Shown: positions 11,601 to 24,300 of the stretch, in pieces | How the letters are laid out: every line of letters begins with the position of its first letter | How positions within the stretch are numbered: the stretch's first letter is position 1 | Source of the DNA: Aplysia californica | Taxonomy: Eukaryota; Mollusca; Gastropoda; Aplysiida; Aplysiidae | Assembly: GCF_000002075.1 (NCBI RefSeq) | Contig: NW_004797594.1 | Location: forward strand, 299,982-347,945 | Direction of reading: 5' to 3' | DNA: 47,964 nucleotides | The notes under the pieces: model-generated | What the model was told of the DNA's origin: nothing | Seen by the model: the letters and a program-made list of their open reading frames with translations, nothing else | Database searches by the model: none | Translations under genes and position numbers: made by a program

Positions 11601-14600
11601 GGCTCTCGTCAATTTTTGGGCATGTAGAGTTATTGTTATCATCTTATAGCATGTTCACTTGTCTTTACTTGGATGAAAAAAATATCCATTTATCTTGAAT
11701 ACAAGTCAAGATATTAGCGAAACAAGGAGGTAGAGGTCACCGGTTTTCAGAGGTAAAATTAGTGAGAAAATGGCTGCCAGAGATGAGTTCCTTACCTTAA
11801 GAGTCCATGGTAACTAAAAATTTACATTTTTTGTGCCTTTAATCAATTTTTAAGAAAAATCCACACGCAAATGAGTTCTTTAATGGGCATGAAAGATGTT
11901 GAGCCAAAAAACAAAAATTTGATAAAAATTCATAAACCTGCGGAAAAATTCAAGTTTCTTCACTTTGATTATTTTGACGAGAGCCTGATTCCACCACGCT
12001 GCCTCACATATTGTCGAGCTACGTTGTTTTTAGTTTTCGTAAGGTTGTACGGCGCTCGCAACTGCATGAGGTCATACGAGCGCCAAGAAGCTTCCTCCTC
12101 CCTTCTCCTATCAGAAAAGCTAGTTAACAAAAGGGGAAGACTGTGACCCTGCTCACAGTTAGAACTTCTAGAACCTTCTATCAAAACTGACACAAATTAC
12201 TGACATTAACCCTTAAGTGTACTCAACAAACTGACACAAATTACTGACATTAACCCTTAAGTGTACTCAACAAACTGACACAAATTACTGACATTAACCC
12301 TTAAGTGTACTCAACAAACTGACACAAATTACTGACATTAACCCTTAAGCGTACTCAACAATCTGACGCAAATTACTGACATTAACCCTTAAGAGTACTC
12401 AACAACAGTGTTAGTGCTTTCGTAAAACTAAAAATCCAAAGTAAGAAAATGAGTACTGAAAGAAAAAGAAAAAAAGACAAAAAGTGGGAGAAACATGTGA
12501 CCCTGCATAATTCAAACTACTACAAAGGAATGTACGTAAACCTTTCCCTCTGGGATCATAATTTAAAGTATTATCTTATCTTTTCTCATCTTATCACTGA
12601 TTAAAACAGCATCAAAAGAAAACTATGTAGGCCTGGCTTTATTCGGTCAGCTGCTTCCATTATTCAAGAGCCCTCCTTCTATGTACATGTGGACAAGCCT
12701 ACATTCAGGTCATGGTCATCAAGTTGTGGGAATCCTCATTGGTGAAGAAACAAGATCATAAAACTTTATCTTTACATTTTTACTGATTTTAAAGAAGCTC
12801 ACTTGTCACATGCCGCCACAAAAGCTTTGGGGAGATTCTATTTTTGTCTCTCAGCATCAAACTTTATTCCCAAGGGTAAAAGAACTTTAAGCTTAGCTCC
12901 CGGGCAAGGGAAAGTGATCAAAAGCATAAATAAGAGATTCTACACAATAAAAATAAAATTCTGTGCTGCGAGGTTATGAAAAAGAGATAAACTTTTAAAC
13001 TTTCTAACAAGTATTGAAAAGAGCCGAGCCCCCCCCCCCCCCCCCCCCTCCCCCACCCGTCATCAACTTCAAGAAGATAGAAACAAATCAGGCATTCATC
13101 TGACTCAAGCTATGACAAAAATGTGGAACCCCGACAACCCCAATCTCACATAGATGTACGAACACAATATGTGAACATTTATATCCTGTCTCACATAGAT
13201 GTATGAACAATAAGTGGACATTTATATCCTGTCTCACATAGATGTACGAACACAATAAGTGAACATTTATATCCTATCTCACATAGATGTATGAACAATA
13301 AGTGGACATTTATATCCTGTCTCACATAGATGTATGAACAATAAGTGGACATTTATATCCTGTCTCACATAGATGTACGAACACAATAAGTGAACATTTA
13401 TATCCTATCTCACATAGATGTATGAACAATAAGTGGACATTAACGTATGTTCACGTAGAATAATGGTGACAGCGTGACTTCTACCCTCCTCCACACATCG
13501 CCCCTGTGTGCACGCCGTATACGTCTACGACAAAACAGCAGCACGTCAACCTCCGCGGAAGCTCTCCTTACAGAGTGCAGAAAATGCCGAAGCGTGTGAC
13601 ACGTGGAGTGCTTGAAGGAAAGGTGTGAAGTTATACAAGAAAGCACGATCGGCTCCTGTACAAATTTTGACAACTGAAAACTTAACACCCATGAAAAGTG
13701 GAAGACGATGACAGTGCTAACAGGAAGCAATAGCGATGGAAATGACGCGAAATAAAAACAGAAAGAGTGCGTCCGATGACGAAATATGAGAGAAGCAAAC
13801 ACAATGACGTCTGAAGAACACATGAATGGTACACACAAAAAACACAGTCCTTGTCCTGCTTTCAGCCCAAAAGGGGTTGCTTATCAAAAAAAAACTTAGC
13901 TGAACACATTTTTTTTTTTACCCCCCCAAAAATAAATTATTCAACAAACACAAAAAGGTATCACATTTATCCTGTGATCCCAAGTGGTCATAATTGGTCG
14001 CTTTTTAAGGACAAGCGGGCTAACCCAGATTTCGGGGGTATCCAGATATCTTGACCTACACCAAAAGTGGGCATAGCCCTACCTATAGGAGAAGTTTGGT
14101 TTCATTGGCGTGTATATTTGTTTGGTTATAGAGAAAACTTTCCTTGTCTTTTGAAGAAACTGAACAAGGAGCAAAAACGTTACCCTTTGATTTTCTCAAA
14201 ACAGCATTTGTCGGGACAGCCCGCTTGTGCATGAAAGCGAACAATTAGAACGATTAACAAATGTAAACTGCAAAACAATTCAGCAAATTCAAAAACACTT
14301 TTCTCGCAAAATGCCCAAGCAAAAATTTTGAGACCGCTAAAGTTTCCGTCACTTGAATTTTGAACAGCAACTCCCATCTGACAGACGCAGGACAAGCAGA
14401 AAAATCTGACACACACAAGAAGAAGAAAAAAACCCCAAAAGACGACGATGATGACACAACGGCTCACCACATCGCTCAGCTGCTGGGTCATGGCCGTCAT
14501 TTCCTGGCGCTGGGTGGCCAGCATTTCCTCCAGCTCTTTGACGCGCTCCGCCTTCTCAACCAGCTCGATGCTCACTTGACTCGTCTGGAAAAGTACAAGA

Positions 14601-17600
14601 GAAGAAACAATCACACATCACGTAAAGAACGTAAACCGCAAATCATGTTCGACACTTTTTGTTCTAGCTTTAGTAAGTGTTTTACGGCACTTGCAACACA
14701 ATAAGGTCATACAAGTGTTGAAGGTTAGAGGTGTTACAAGAGAGTAACAAACACAAAAAAGAAGGAGGGGAGATAAAGATGATAGACGTTTGATAGGAAA
14801 GAAGAAGCAAACCACACCAGAGCACCCACCAACCACCCACTTCGAGACTTTACGACTTACCAATTTACACACAGTTACGCTAAACAAAAATTAAACGACA
14901 CGTGCGCAGGAATTAACCATAATAAGTCACAAAGCAACACAGGGCTTATCTGTTGGCAGCCTCCTTTAAACTGTCGATAAAATTCATTTGACAGGCTAAA
15001 AATAAAAGGCAACCATGAGCACAAGTCAACATTTCTTACAAGCAGGCGTAAGTAAGACAAACCTATGCCACATTGTACCAGGCAGCTCCTTTTTATCATG
15101 TAAAGATTATCTTTGAAAATTAATCACATATGCTTTAAAAAGTTTTAAAGTTTGGTAAGAGTTTTACGACACTCACAACTACCTAAGATCATGAGCACAC
15201 GGAACACAAGTTGTAAAAGTGCGAAGACACAAAACTAGTTAAATACAGACTGATGAACCAATAAAAGAAGTTTTTTTACCGTCTAGAATAAGGCTACCGT
15301 CTGAATAAACATCAACGTGTATTGCTAGTTCAAATATATACAAGTATCTATATATGTACAAATAACTGTAAAGGTCTTCTATTATCTATTTGCGGTGGCC
15401 GAATTTTGCTATTCAAAAGGCTTTTTAATGGCTGCATCGATCAACATGCGGTTTTCGCCAAAAAATTCGTTAAAATATTCTCCAGATCATGACGTCCTTG
15501 GTTTTTTCACTTTTGAGACAGTTTTGCTGCAAAATGCTAAATTTCTTTATTTCCCCGATCGCTTTTGTAGGCCGACTGGCCGACGCTTCTGTCTCTGTAA
15601 TTTAAAAAAATCCGGAAGTGATATTTCGCGAGGTGCATTTTGTTTTGAGAGTATAGATCTAGACCTAATTTTTTTGCATCTCTCAATATTTATTTCCCCA
15701 TTCCAGTAGAGTGTAAATATAGTAGGCCAATGAATTTTAGCTTATATTAAAGCACTTTTCTTTTCATATTGAATTTTAATGAAAGCAATATACAATTTAA
15801 TTTCTTAGAATACCTGCATGTGTTTTTACAGTCCTGTATAGCCTCCAAAAAAAATTTCCCTATGAGACAAATAAGTATTACCTTATTCTGATCTTTTCTT
15901 AATCCTATCTGTTCGTCGTGTTTTAGTATCATATCCATACGACCTGGGCAACTCTGTGCCACCACTTTCAAAGAGGAAATTAACTTGTTAATCTGATCCG
16001 TATGCTTTGAATAGCAGTCTGTCAAAATTATTTTTTGATAAATACTGAAAGTTTCAAAGAGATCTTTGTACTAGAAGTATTTTAAAATGTGAAGAATACA
16101 ACCCAGGGGGTACAAAATGACCCTAGGGCGTACGGACAGGGTTAAATAGTACACACCTTTGCTCCATCTTCCAATCTGGAGGACTCGAACGTCTTGACCT
16201 TGGTCTCGGCCTGCGTCAGCTTGTAGGTGAGCTCCTCAATCTGGTCCAGGTAGGAGATCTGAGCCTCCTCCGCCTCGCTCACAGACTTCTGATGGGACTG
16301 TAGCTGCTCCTGTTGGTACAGACAAGTAGAGAAAGAGAAATACAACTAGCTTTAGCTCCTGTTGGTATAGACTACAGACAAGTAGAGAAAGAAAGATACA
16401 ACTAGCTTTAGCTCCTGTTGGCAGAGACTATAGACAAGTAGAGAAAGAAAGATACACCTAGCTTTAGCTCCTGTTGGTATAGACTATAGACAAGTAGAGA
16501 AAGAAAGATACACCTAGCTTTAGTTCCTGTTGGTATAGACTATAGACAAGTAGAGAAAGAAAGATACAACTAGCTTTAGCTCCTGTTGGCATAGACTATA
16601 GACAAGTAGAGAAAGAAAGATACAACTAGCTTTAGCTCCTGTTGGCAGAGACTATAGACAAGTAGAGAAAGAAAGATACACCTAGCTTTAGCTCCTGTTG
16701 GCATAGACTATAGACAAGTAGAGAAAGAAAGAGACAACTAGGTTTTAGTTTTGTTTTAGCAATAAGAGTCTTAACACTTTGCAGTCACATAGCCAAAAAT
16801 AACCGCCAAAGTTTGGTGACTTCCAAATCTTGAGAGTCCTTGGAAACTGCAAATTTACAGCTGTTGGGTCTTTAATCAACGCTTTTAAGTAAAAGTCACC
16901 CAGAAATGTGTTCATAATTGGACAACAATGGTGTTAAGCCAAAAACAAACAAAAAATTGATAAAAAATTGCCAAACCGGCGGAAAATGCCATTTTCTTTT
17001 GGTTTCATTATTTTGACGAGCGCCTGATTTCACCATGACACCTCACATACACATCACTAACATCGTCAAAACCTTCCGTACCTTCATTTCCTGTAGCTCT
17101 TTCTCCAACTTGTCTGCGCGTTCTTTTTCTTTCTTTGTCTGTCGCTCCAATTCCTTGACCTGAAGCTCATCTGAGGCCCTCGACTGCACAAAAGTGAAAC
17201 ATTCAGAGATAAGAGAAGCACACACATACAATAACCTTCTGGCACAGCATTAAAGAATATTAGTTTTCGTAAGTGTTTTACGGCACTTGCAACACAATAA
17301 GGTCATATAACTAAGTGCTGAAGATTAGAGGTGTTACAAGAGAGTAACAAACACAAAAAAAGGAGGAGAGACCAGGACGATAGATGTTTGATAGGAAAGA
17401 AGGAGCAAACCACACCAGAGCACCCACCAACCACCCACCATCAAAGAACTTGGCGATACGACAACCCAAAACCCTTAACATTCAAAGATCAAAGCATGCA
17501 GAAAATGCTGTCAACCCATGAGCAAAAGATATTTGCAAAAACACTAAAGTTGTAATGGGTTTCCCATGGATAAAGATATGGGCAGTGCTTCACATCAGTT

Positions 17601-17817
17601 TAGTTAGTTTTAGTAGAGGGTTTTACGGTGCTCGCAACTGCATAAGGTCATATCAGTGCCGAAGATTAGAGGTGTTACAAGAGAGTAACAAACACAAAAA
17701 AGAAGGAGGGGGGAGATAAAGACAATAGATGTTTGATATGAAAGAAGAAGCAAACCACACCAGAGCACCCGCCAACCACCCACGTCTAAACTTTATCACA
17801 GCAGATCGACCTTGAAC

Positions 17818-17864
<47 letters not shown>

Positions 17865-20800
17865 CAAGTGCGGTCCAGAGGAAAACCAAAAACAGTAACA
17901 TTCTTCAAACACTTTTGCCCAAAACTATTTCCCTCTCACAGCGGAAGAGAAAGAGACAGGAACTTGACACAGACATGTATGGCTCTTTTCCTCTACGCAG
18001 ACGGTTAATTTAGCTTAAGATGGTCTCAAGGTTGTCTTCATGCAGCTTCTTTCACGGCTAATTCTTCCTATGTTTGAAGCGCAGATTCTGTCGCAGAGCT
18101 TGCACGTCAGTGACGTAGATCGAAGCTCTGTATTTCCGCTGTTTTCCTTTCGTCGTTGGCGCTTCTCAGCCTGGTTGTTTCTAGGGCTGCTCTGTAACAT
18201 AAGAGTCCTTTCATTTATCATTTTCCTCCATGTTTTCCAGTCCTCAGCTATTTCTTCCCAGATGCTAACATCTACTCCAAGCCTAGTGTTGTTACTTGAA
18301 CATATAAGAATATTAACCACTAACCTTTTGGTTGCCTGTGGAGATGCGTTTACAACAACAGTTATCCAAACCTGTCTCTCTAGATCGTGTAATCCTTTCC
18401 TCAGCGGTGGGGCCCCGATGCGTTGGAGTCTCCCAACACAAGCACAGAAATAGACCGAGGCTCTGAACAGACATTCCCCCTTTCCTCACGCCAAAATCTC
18501 TGCAGGCCTCCTCTGCCTCGATACAGCTCTTCCCTCTACCCTGCTGTAATCCAGACTGCACTTGTCTCCCACTTACTCACTCTCTCTGCTTTATACACTT
18601 GCATCAAACAATACAACTGAACTGAGACTGCACTCGTCTCCCACTTACTTACTCACTCTCTCTGCTTTATACACTTGCATCAAACGATACAACTGAACTG
18701 AGACTGCACTCGTCTCCCACTTACTTACTCACTCTCTCTGCTTTATACACTTGCATCAAACAATACAATAGGCTAGGCCTAACCCGCTGCCACTGACCAA
18801 CACGCCAGATTGCCTAACAAACAGCCAAATAGACCACATTTAGATAAGCTGTTTTTCCAGGTGTCTTTGTACCTCAATTTTGGTCTTCCTCTTGGTCTCT
18901 TTCCCTGGGCAAGTTCTCGATAGAGAAGTTGCTTCGGAATTTCTTTATTTGTTTTGTCTAAGACACATCGTTATGACTGTAGTTTTATTTGAGCAGCTTC
19001 GGAATCCTGTTGTCGTCCATTCTCTTGACATGGCCCAGCCATCTCCATCTTATAAAACACAGACACAGACACAGAGACAGACACACAAACAACAACTGTG
19101 CCCCCCCCCCCCCCCCCCCCCGTGACAACTCACCTCTCCGTCGTCTTTGAGAGCTTCTTCCTCCAGCTGGAACTGCAAGTCTTCCACTTTCCTGAAAAAT
19201 GTTTTTAAAAAGAGGATTTTTTTTAAAAAGAGGAACAAAATATTTACAACAGTGGCAATAATATTTTACAATCATGGAAGGACAAGACGGTAAGAAAATA
19301 CTCAGCTGCTGTTTTCGAAAACCCAAATTTGTTCATGTTTGGTTACCACTTTACAGTCCCACAGCCAGCAGTACAAAATAGTCTATCTGACCACCCAGTC
19401 AGGAGAGCAACGGACTTCTCAGGCCTGGCGCATAAGTGCGGCAAGTGACCGGAACGGACAATTTGCACCGGCGCATTATTGCGCCAAATGACAGCAAGGT
19501 ATTAAAAACAGTGGATGGTTGGCGGGTGCTCTGGTGTGGTCTGCTCCTTCTTTCCTATCAAATGTCTATCATCCTTAAACTCTCTTCTTTCTTTTTTGCG
19601 TTGTTACTCTCTTGTAACACTTCTACTAATCTTCTGTCATTTAAACGAGAAATTAGAGAAGAGGAAGGCTCTTTACATCAGTTCACGTTTTTTCTTTTAC
19701 TTGGAGTGAAAAGAAGAAGCCCACTGGCACATTAACAGCCATTTCTTAGCTGTTTGTTTTTTCAGTTTTAATAACGTTTTACGGCGCTCGCAACTACATA
19801 AGGTCATTTGAGCGCCAAGGGGTGGATGTCAACAGAGAAGTTCTTACAGGGAATCGGGCTTACTCTGCTCACCTCTCTAGCTTCAACAGCACAAAGTCTG
19901 CTTCGACTATCAAGGCACCCCGGAAATAGCGGGTCACAAGAGAGTGACAAACATACAAAAGAAGTAGAGGAAAAATAAAAATAGGATTAGGATGAGGGGG
20001 GAAAAAAAGCAGCAGTTCCCTATACAAGAATAGATAAATACATGAATAAATAAATAAATACATGAATAAATAAACGAATAGATGAATAAATAAATGAATA
20101 GTTGAATAAAGAAATAAATGAATAAATAATTAAAAAACCAATACCAATTGTAAAGAAATGGAGGACTTGCCTTTTCTCTTCCTCCAGGAACGCCATGAGC
20201 TCCTGCTTCTCTCCCTCCACGTCCGACAGTTTGGTCCGTAGCCCCGAGATCTGCTCGTCCGCGTCCTGCATCAGCCGCTCTTTCTCCGACTTGATGCTGC
20301 TCAGCTGACCCTCCGCCTGACGACACAGAGCAATGTGTTTTAGTGAGGGTTATACGGCACTTGCAACACAATCAGGTCATATAAGTGCCGAAGATCACAG
20401 GTGTTACAAGGGAGTAACAAACACAAAAAAGAAGGAGGGGAGATAAAGACTATAGATGTTCGATAGGAAAGAAGAATCAAACCACACCAGAGCAACCGCA
20501 CACCACCCACTAGGCTTATTTAAGATTTTCGAGTTAGGATAAGAAAATAAAGAATAGCAATAGAAAACAGAAAATGAGCTGGAGATAACTAGACATTTTC
20601 TGAAAGCTTATGAGTTGAAGAATATTGTTAGACTACTGCGTGTGAAAAAAATAAATGTTTCAGTGAGCGTGACAGTGACCGTCTATCATTTGACAATGAA
20701 TGTCAGATTGTATTTTGTTTACAAACACGTTCCTACATCCCTCAGTTGATTTTTTATAAGAATATAACACCCCTTTCAGCATATTCTACAGGTTTTATAA

Positions 20801-21329
20801 GCTTTCCAAAAACGTATAGTTATAAGGGTTTTTTTTTAAAATGTAAAATATAATTTTTATACTCTTTTATTCACAGCATGTCGTGTTATTTTCAAAAAAT
20901 AAATTCCCAAAAAATGAACAAGAAGTGGCATGGACGATCAAAAATAAATTTAGAATATCAGATTATCTCACAGAAACAAAACTGTGACTTGTATAAGCTC
21001 TTTTAACACTTCCGTTTTTCACCTAAATCTAAACCACTCACAAAAACTTGGGCTTTTATGCTTATTTTAGATTAGAGGTGTCACAAGAGAGTAACAAACA
21101 CAAGAAAACACAACCAGGTGAGATAACGACGATAGATGTTTGATAGGAAAGAAGAAGCAGACCACACTAGAGCACCCGCCAACCACCCATGGATCTTTAT
21201 GTCTAAACCACTGACAAAAACTTGGGCCTTTACGCAAAGCAGGGAACAACACGACAAAGCGTGCGGAGCAGCAAAACACAATAAAGTAAACCTCCCCTCC
21301 TCTGCAACAGGGCATGCAAGAGACCCATG

Positions 21330-21363
<34 letters not shown>

Positions 21364-24300
21364 CGCGCGCGAACACACACACGACAAATGCACGCACAAC
21401 ACTACTAACCTCGTCTACGTGAGCGGCCGCCCTGGCGACCTCTGACCTCTCCAGGTCGCGCTCACGCAGCAGCTGTTCGATGTGCTCCTCTTTCTCCTTC
21501 AGCGCTTTCTACAACAGCAAAATACCGACACAAGCCATATTGATTGAGAGGAGGACAGAATAATATACATACGTACGCGTCACTTTAAATTCTCGAAAAC
21601 AAAAAAAACAACCCGACAGAAATAACGACAAAAACCGCCAAAAATGATCAAAGCAAGCGGGTGGCCATTCCCTACACACTGACCACTGACACAAAAACGT
21701 ACGATACAACAGCATGTCGATTTGACGGATTACCTAAGCTGTAGTAAGGAGTTTTACGGCACTTGCAACACAATGAGGTCATATAAGTACCGAAGATTAG
21801 AGGTGTTACAAGAGAGTAACAAACATTAAAAAAAGAAGGAGGAGAGATAAGGACGATAGATGTTTGATAGGAAAGAAGGAGCAAACCACACCAGAGCACC
21901 CGCCAACCAACACTGATTACCTAAATGGTAAAATACAGAGACAGATGGGGGAGGGGGGGGGGTCATAGAGATGAGAAATAATAATATGAGTAAACAAAAC
22001 AAATCAGCTGTAAGCGAAGGTAGGCGTGATGTCCAAGGACAGGGAATAAATATACGAAGGTTTAAGCATGTTGTGTGGAATGTGTTTAGTCAGGTTAACA
22101 GTTATGAAATGTAAAGAGTAAAGAGAAATATTTCTATACAATAACAGTCATTTATTATCACGAGGAAAGAGAATGACAGAGAGATAGACAGTATATGACC
22201 TCAGTGCTTTCTTGTTCTATCTCCATTTTTAATAACAGTGAAAACAGCTCATAACAAAGAGTGAGCTTAAGAAGAAGTCACATTACACTGTTTAAAAAAT
22301 TTTTTTAAAATGGAGATACGACATGAAAGCACTGAGTTCGCGAGTAGAGGGAGAGTAAACAAGTAGAACCCACTAGCATCACCCTTCGACCACCCATTCG
22401 GCCCTCCCACGCGCAACAGCGAAGCATCTAACATTAGTATCTGGAGAGCATCTATGTACAAGTCTTTGTTTTAAGTGATTTCCTCCCTTCTCCCTTCCAG
22501 ACCTGACATAGACAACACACTCTACGGAACACTACAGCAACTGCAGCAAACCTGCACTTATCACTACATGGCATTGGACAGAAGGGCCAGAGCCCAGCTG
22601 TTGCTGGATCGATAACAACAACAACAACAACAGCAACAACAACAACAACAAAAAGCGATTTCAAAAGGAGAAACCCTTATCAGCCTTGAGCAGTGTAATA
22701 TATAATGACATTTAGAGAGCATTTGACCTCCTATGGCTTTCGAGACATTTCAAACAACCGTATTGAAAACATTTTCAGTAAGCGAGGCAAGAGCCGACAT
22801 CAGCAATAATGAATAATGCTGTTTCTTTATACAGGGTAAAAGTTAAGGCGCACAGCGTAGGCAATTTAATGTGTTAATAAATAAACAAGAACAGTAAGAA
22901 GAAGTAATTAAGTTAACGTAAACTGTAACTAAACACTATGCAAAGCCAGCATAGACTACAAATGTTACAAATGAAATAACCCAGACAGGCTGAAAACCGA
23001 CTGACATTTCAGGGAGAAAAATTCATCTTGTCTGGGAGCCTCTCACTTTTGTGGTATTTACAAAATCTCATTGATTGAAACAAACAAAAAGGTGTGTAAA
23101 TATAAAATACTGACCCCAGACAAATACAAAGCAAGGATAGACACATTCTGGTACCACAAAAAAAACCTTTAAAAAAATATTCCGAATTTTCTGTTCACTT
23201 AGAAACCCAGATATCTTTACGGAAGAATCAGGTTTACTCAGCTCACCTCTCTAGCTTCAACAGCACAAAGTCTGCTTCGACTATCAAGGCACCCCGGAAA
23301 TAGCGGCTCACAAGAGTGTGACAAACATACCATAGAAGTAGAGGTAAAAATGATGATAGTAAAGATTAGGAAAGAAAAAGCAGCAGTTCCCTGTTGCAGT
23401 TCAGGCACAGTTATGAGCATGACATTGATGAATCAGCCCATTTACAATTACAATTCTACTGTGCATAAGAACATGTTAATATCCCCCCTTTGGGAATGGC
23501 CTAAAGACACTTCAGTAGCAACCCTTTGAAAAAAGCTGAGGGGGGGGGGGGTGTAAGGATATGGTTGAGGTAAGTAGGGTCATGGAACCCACAGGGAGCA
23601 CGAGGCAGGGGTAGGCCACTGGAAACATGGAGGAGATGTGTGGAAAAGGACATGAGAGAGATGAAGCTCACTTGGAACAAGCTAGGAAGGATGGCCCACG
23701 ACATAGATAAATGGAAATGGAAGGAGCTTGTATGTGGCCTTTACCCTGCCAGGGGTGAAAGCCATTGATTGATTGAGCTGGGTCTTGATGACACATCATA
23801 AAATTCGATGGCAACAAGGCAAGAGGGCGACCGAGAAAGACAGACCTGGATAGATGGAGTCAGGGAAACATTAACAACTCACAACATCCCCCTGACCCAA
23901 GCTCTCCGGCTGGCGACAGAGAGACGTCTCTTTCTTCCCGCGACACCCAAAAGGGTAGAAGCGGAGGACAAAAGTAAAAGTAAAAGGTACAGTGAGAGTT
24001 GGGTCATGGTGGACGGTGGTCAACTCACCTGTAACGCGGCCGTGGTGGCGGAGAGGTTTAGAGTGCTGGGCCTTTGTCCTGTTTTCGAGGCCTGTGTGGT
24101 GGTGTTAATCAAACATTAGAGCGCTACACTGGACAAGTGTGTCAGCAAAGACCATCCTATACATATATACGTCTTGCTGCCCGTCAAAATACAGATCAGC
24201 CATAAAAATGTTTCATTTTGCTTAGAACTGACAAAAGAGAAGCAAATGGCATCTCCTTTTTTACTTAAAACTGCAGCTTTATCAGTGACAAAAAAATGTT

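Larger units (their letters stand above)
2247..14467 (-). other. CLIP intron 12, 12.2 kb
   Basis: Contains the SINE-A tail array, MITE-1 copies 1-3, a hAT-like MITE, a tRNA-like SINE fragment, SINE-A copies, the GC-rich island, two tandem arrays and MITE-2 copy 1. Nothing identifiable in 2740-3370, 4265-5740, 7135-8660, 9610-10030, 10160-11575, 12405-13140 and 13445-13990. Additional small rod exons may have escaped notice. Confidence 0.75.

Noticed and set aside
12185-12404. CRISPR-like regularly spaced repeat
   Set aside because: Units are contiguous without unique spacers and the window is plainly eukaryotic.
13440-13838. Minus-strand 132-codon frame
   Set aside because: No recognisable domain, hydrophobic and compositionally odd, and its end lies in the minisatellite; treated as chance.
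21946-21965. G-rich tract as a regulatory element
   Set aside because: One of many homopolymer runs in these introns, with no further evidence.
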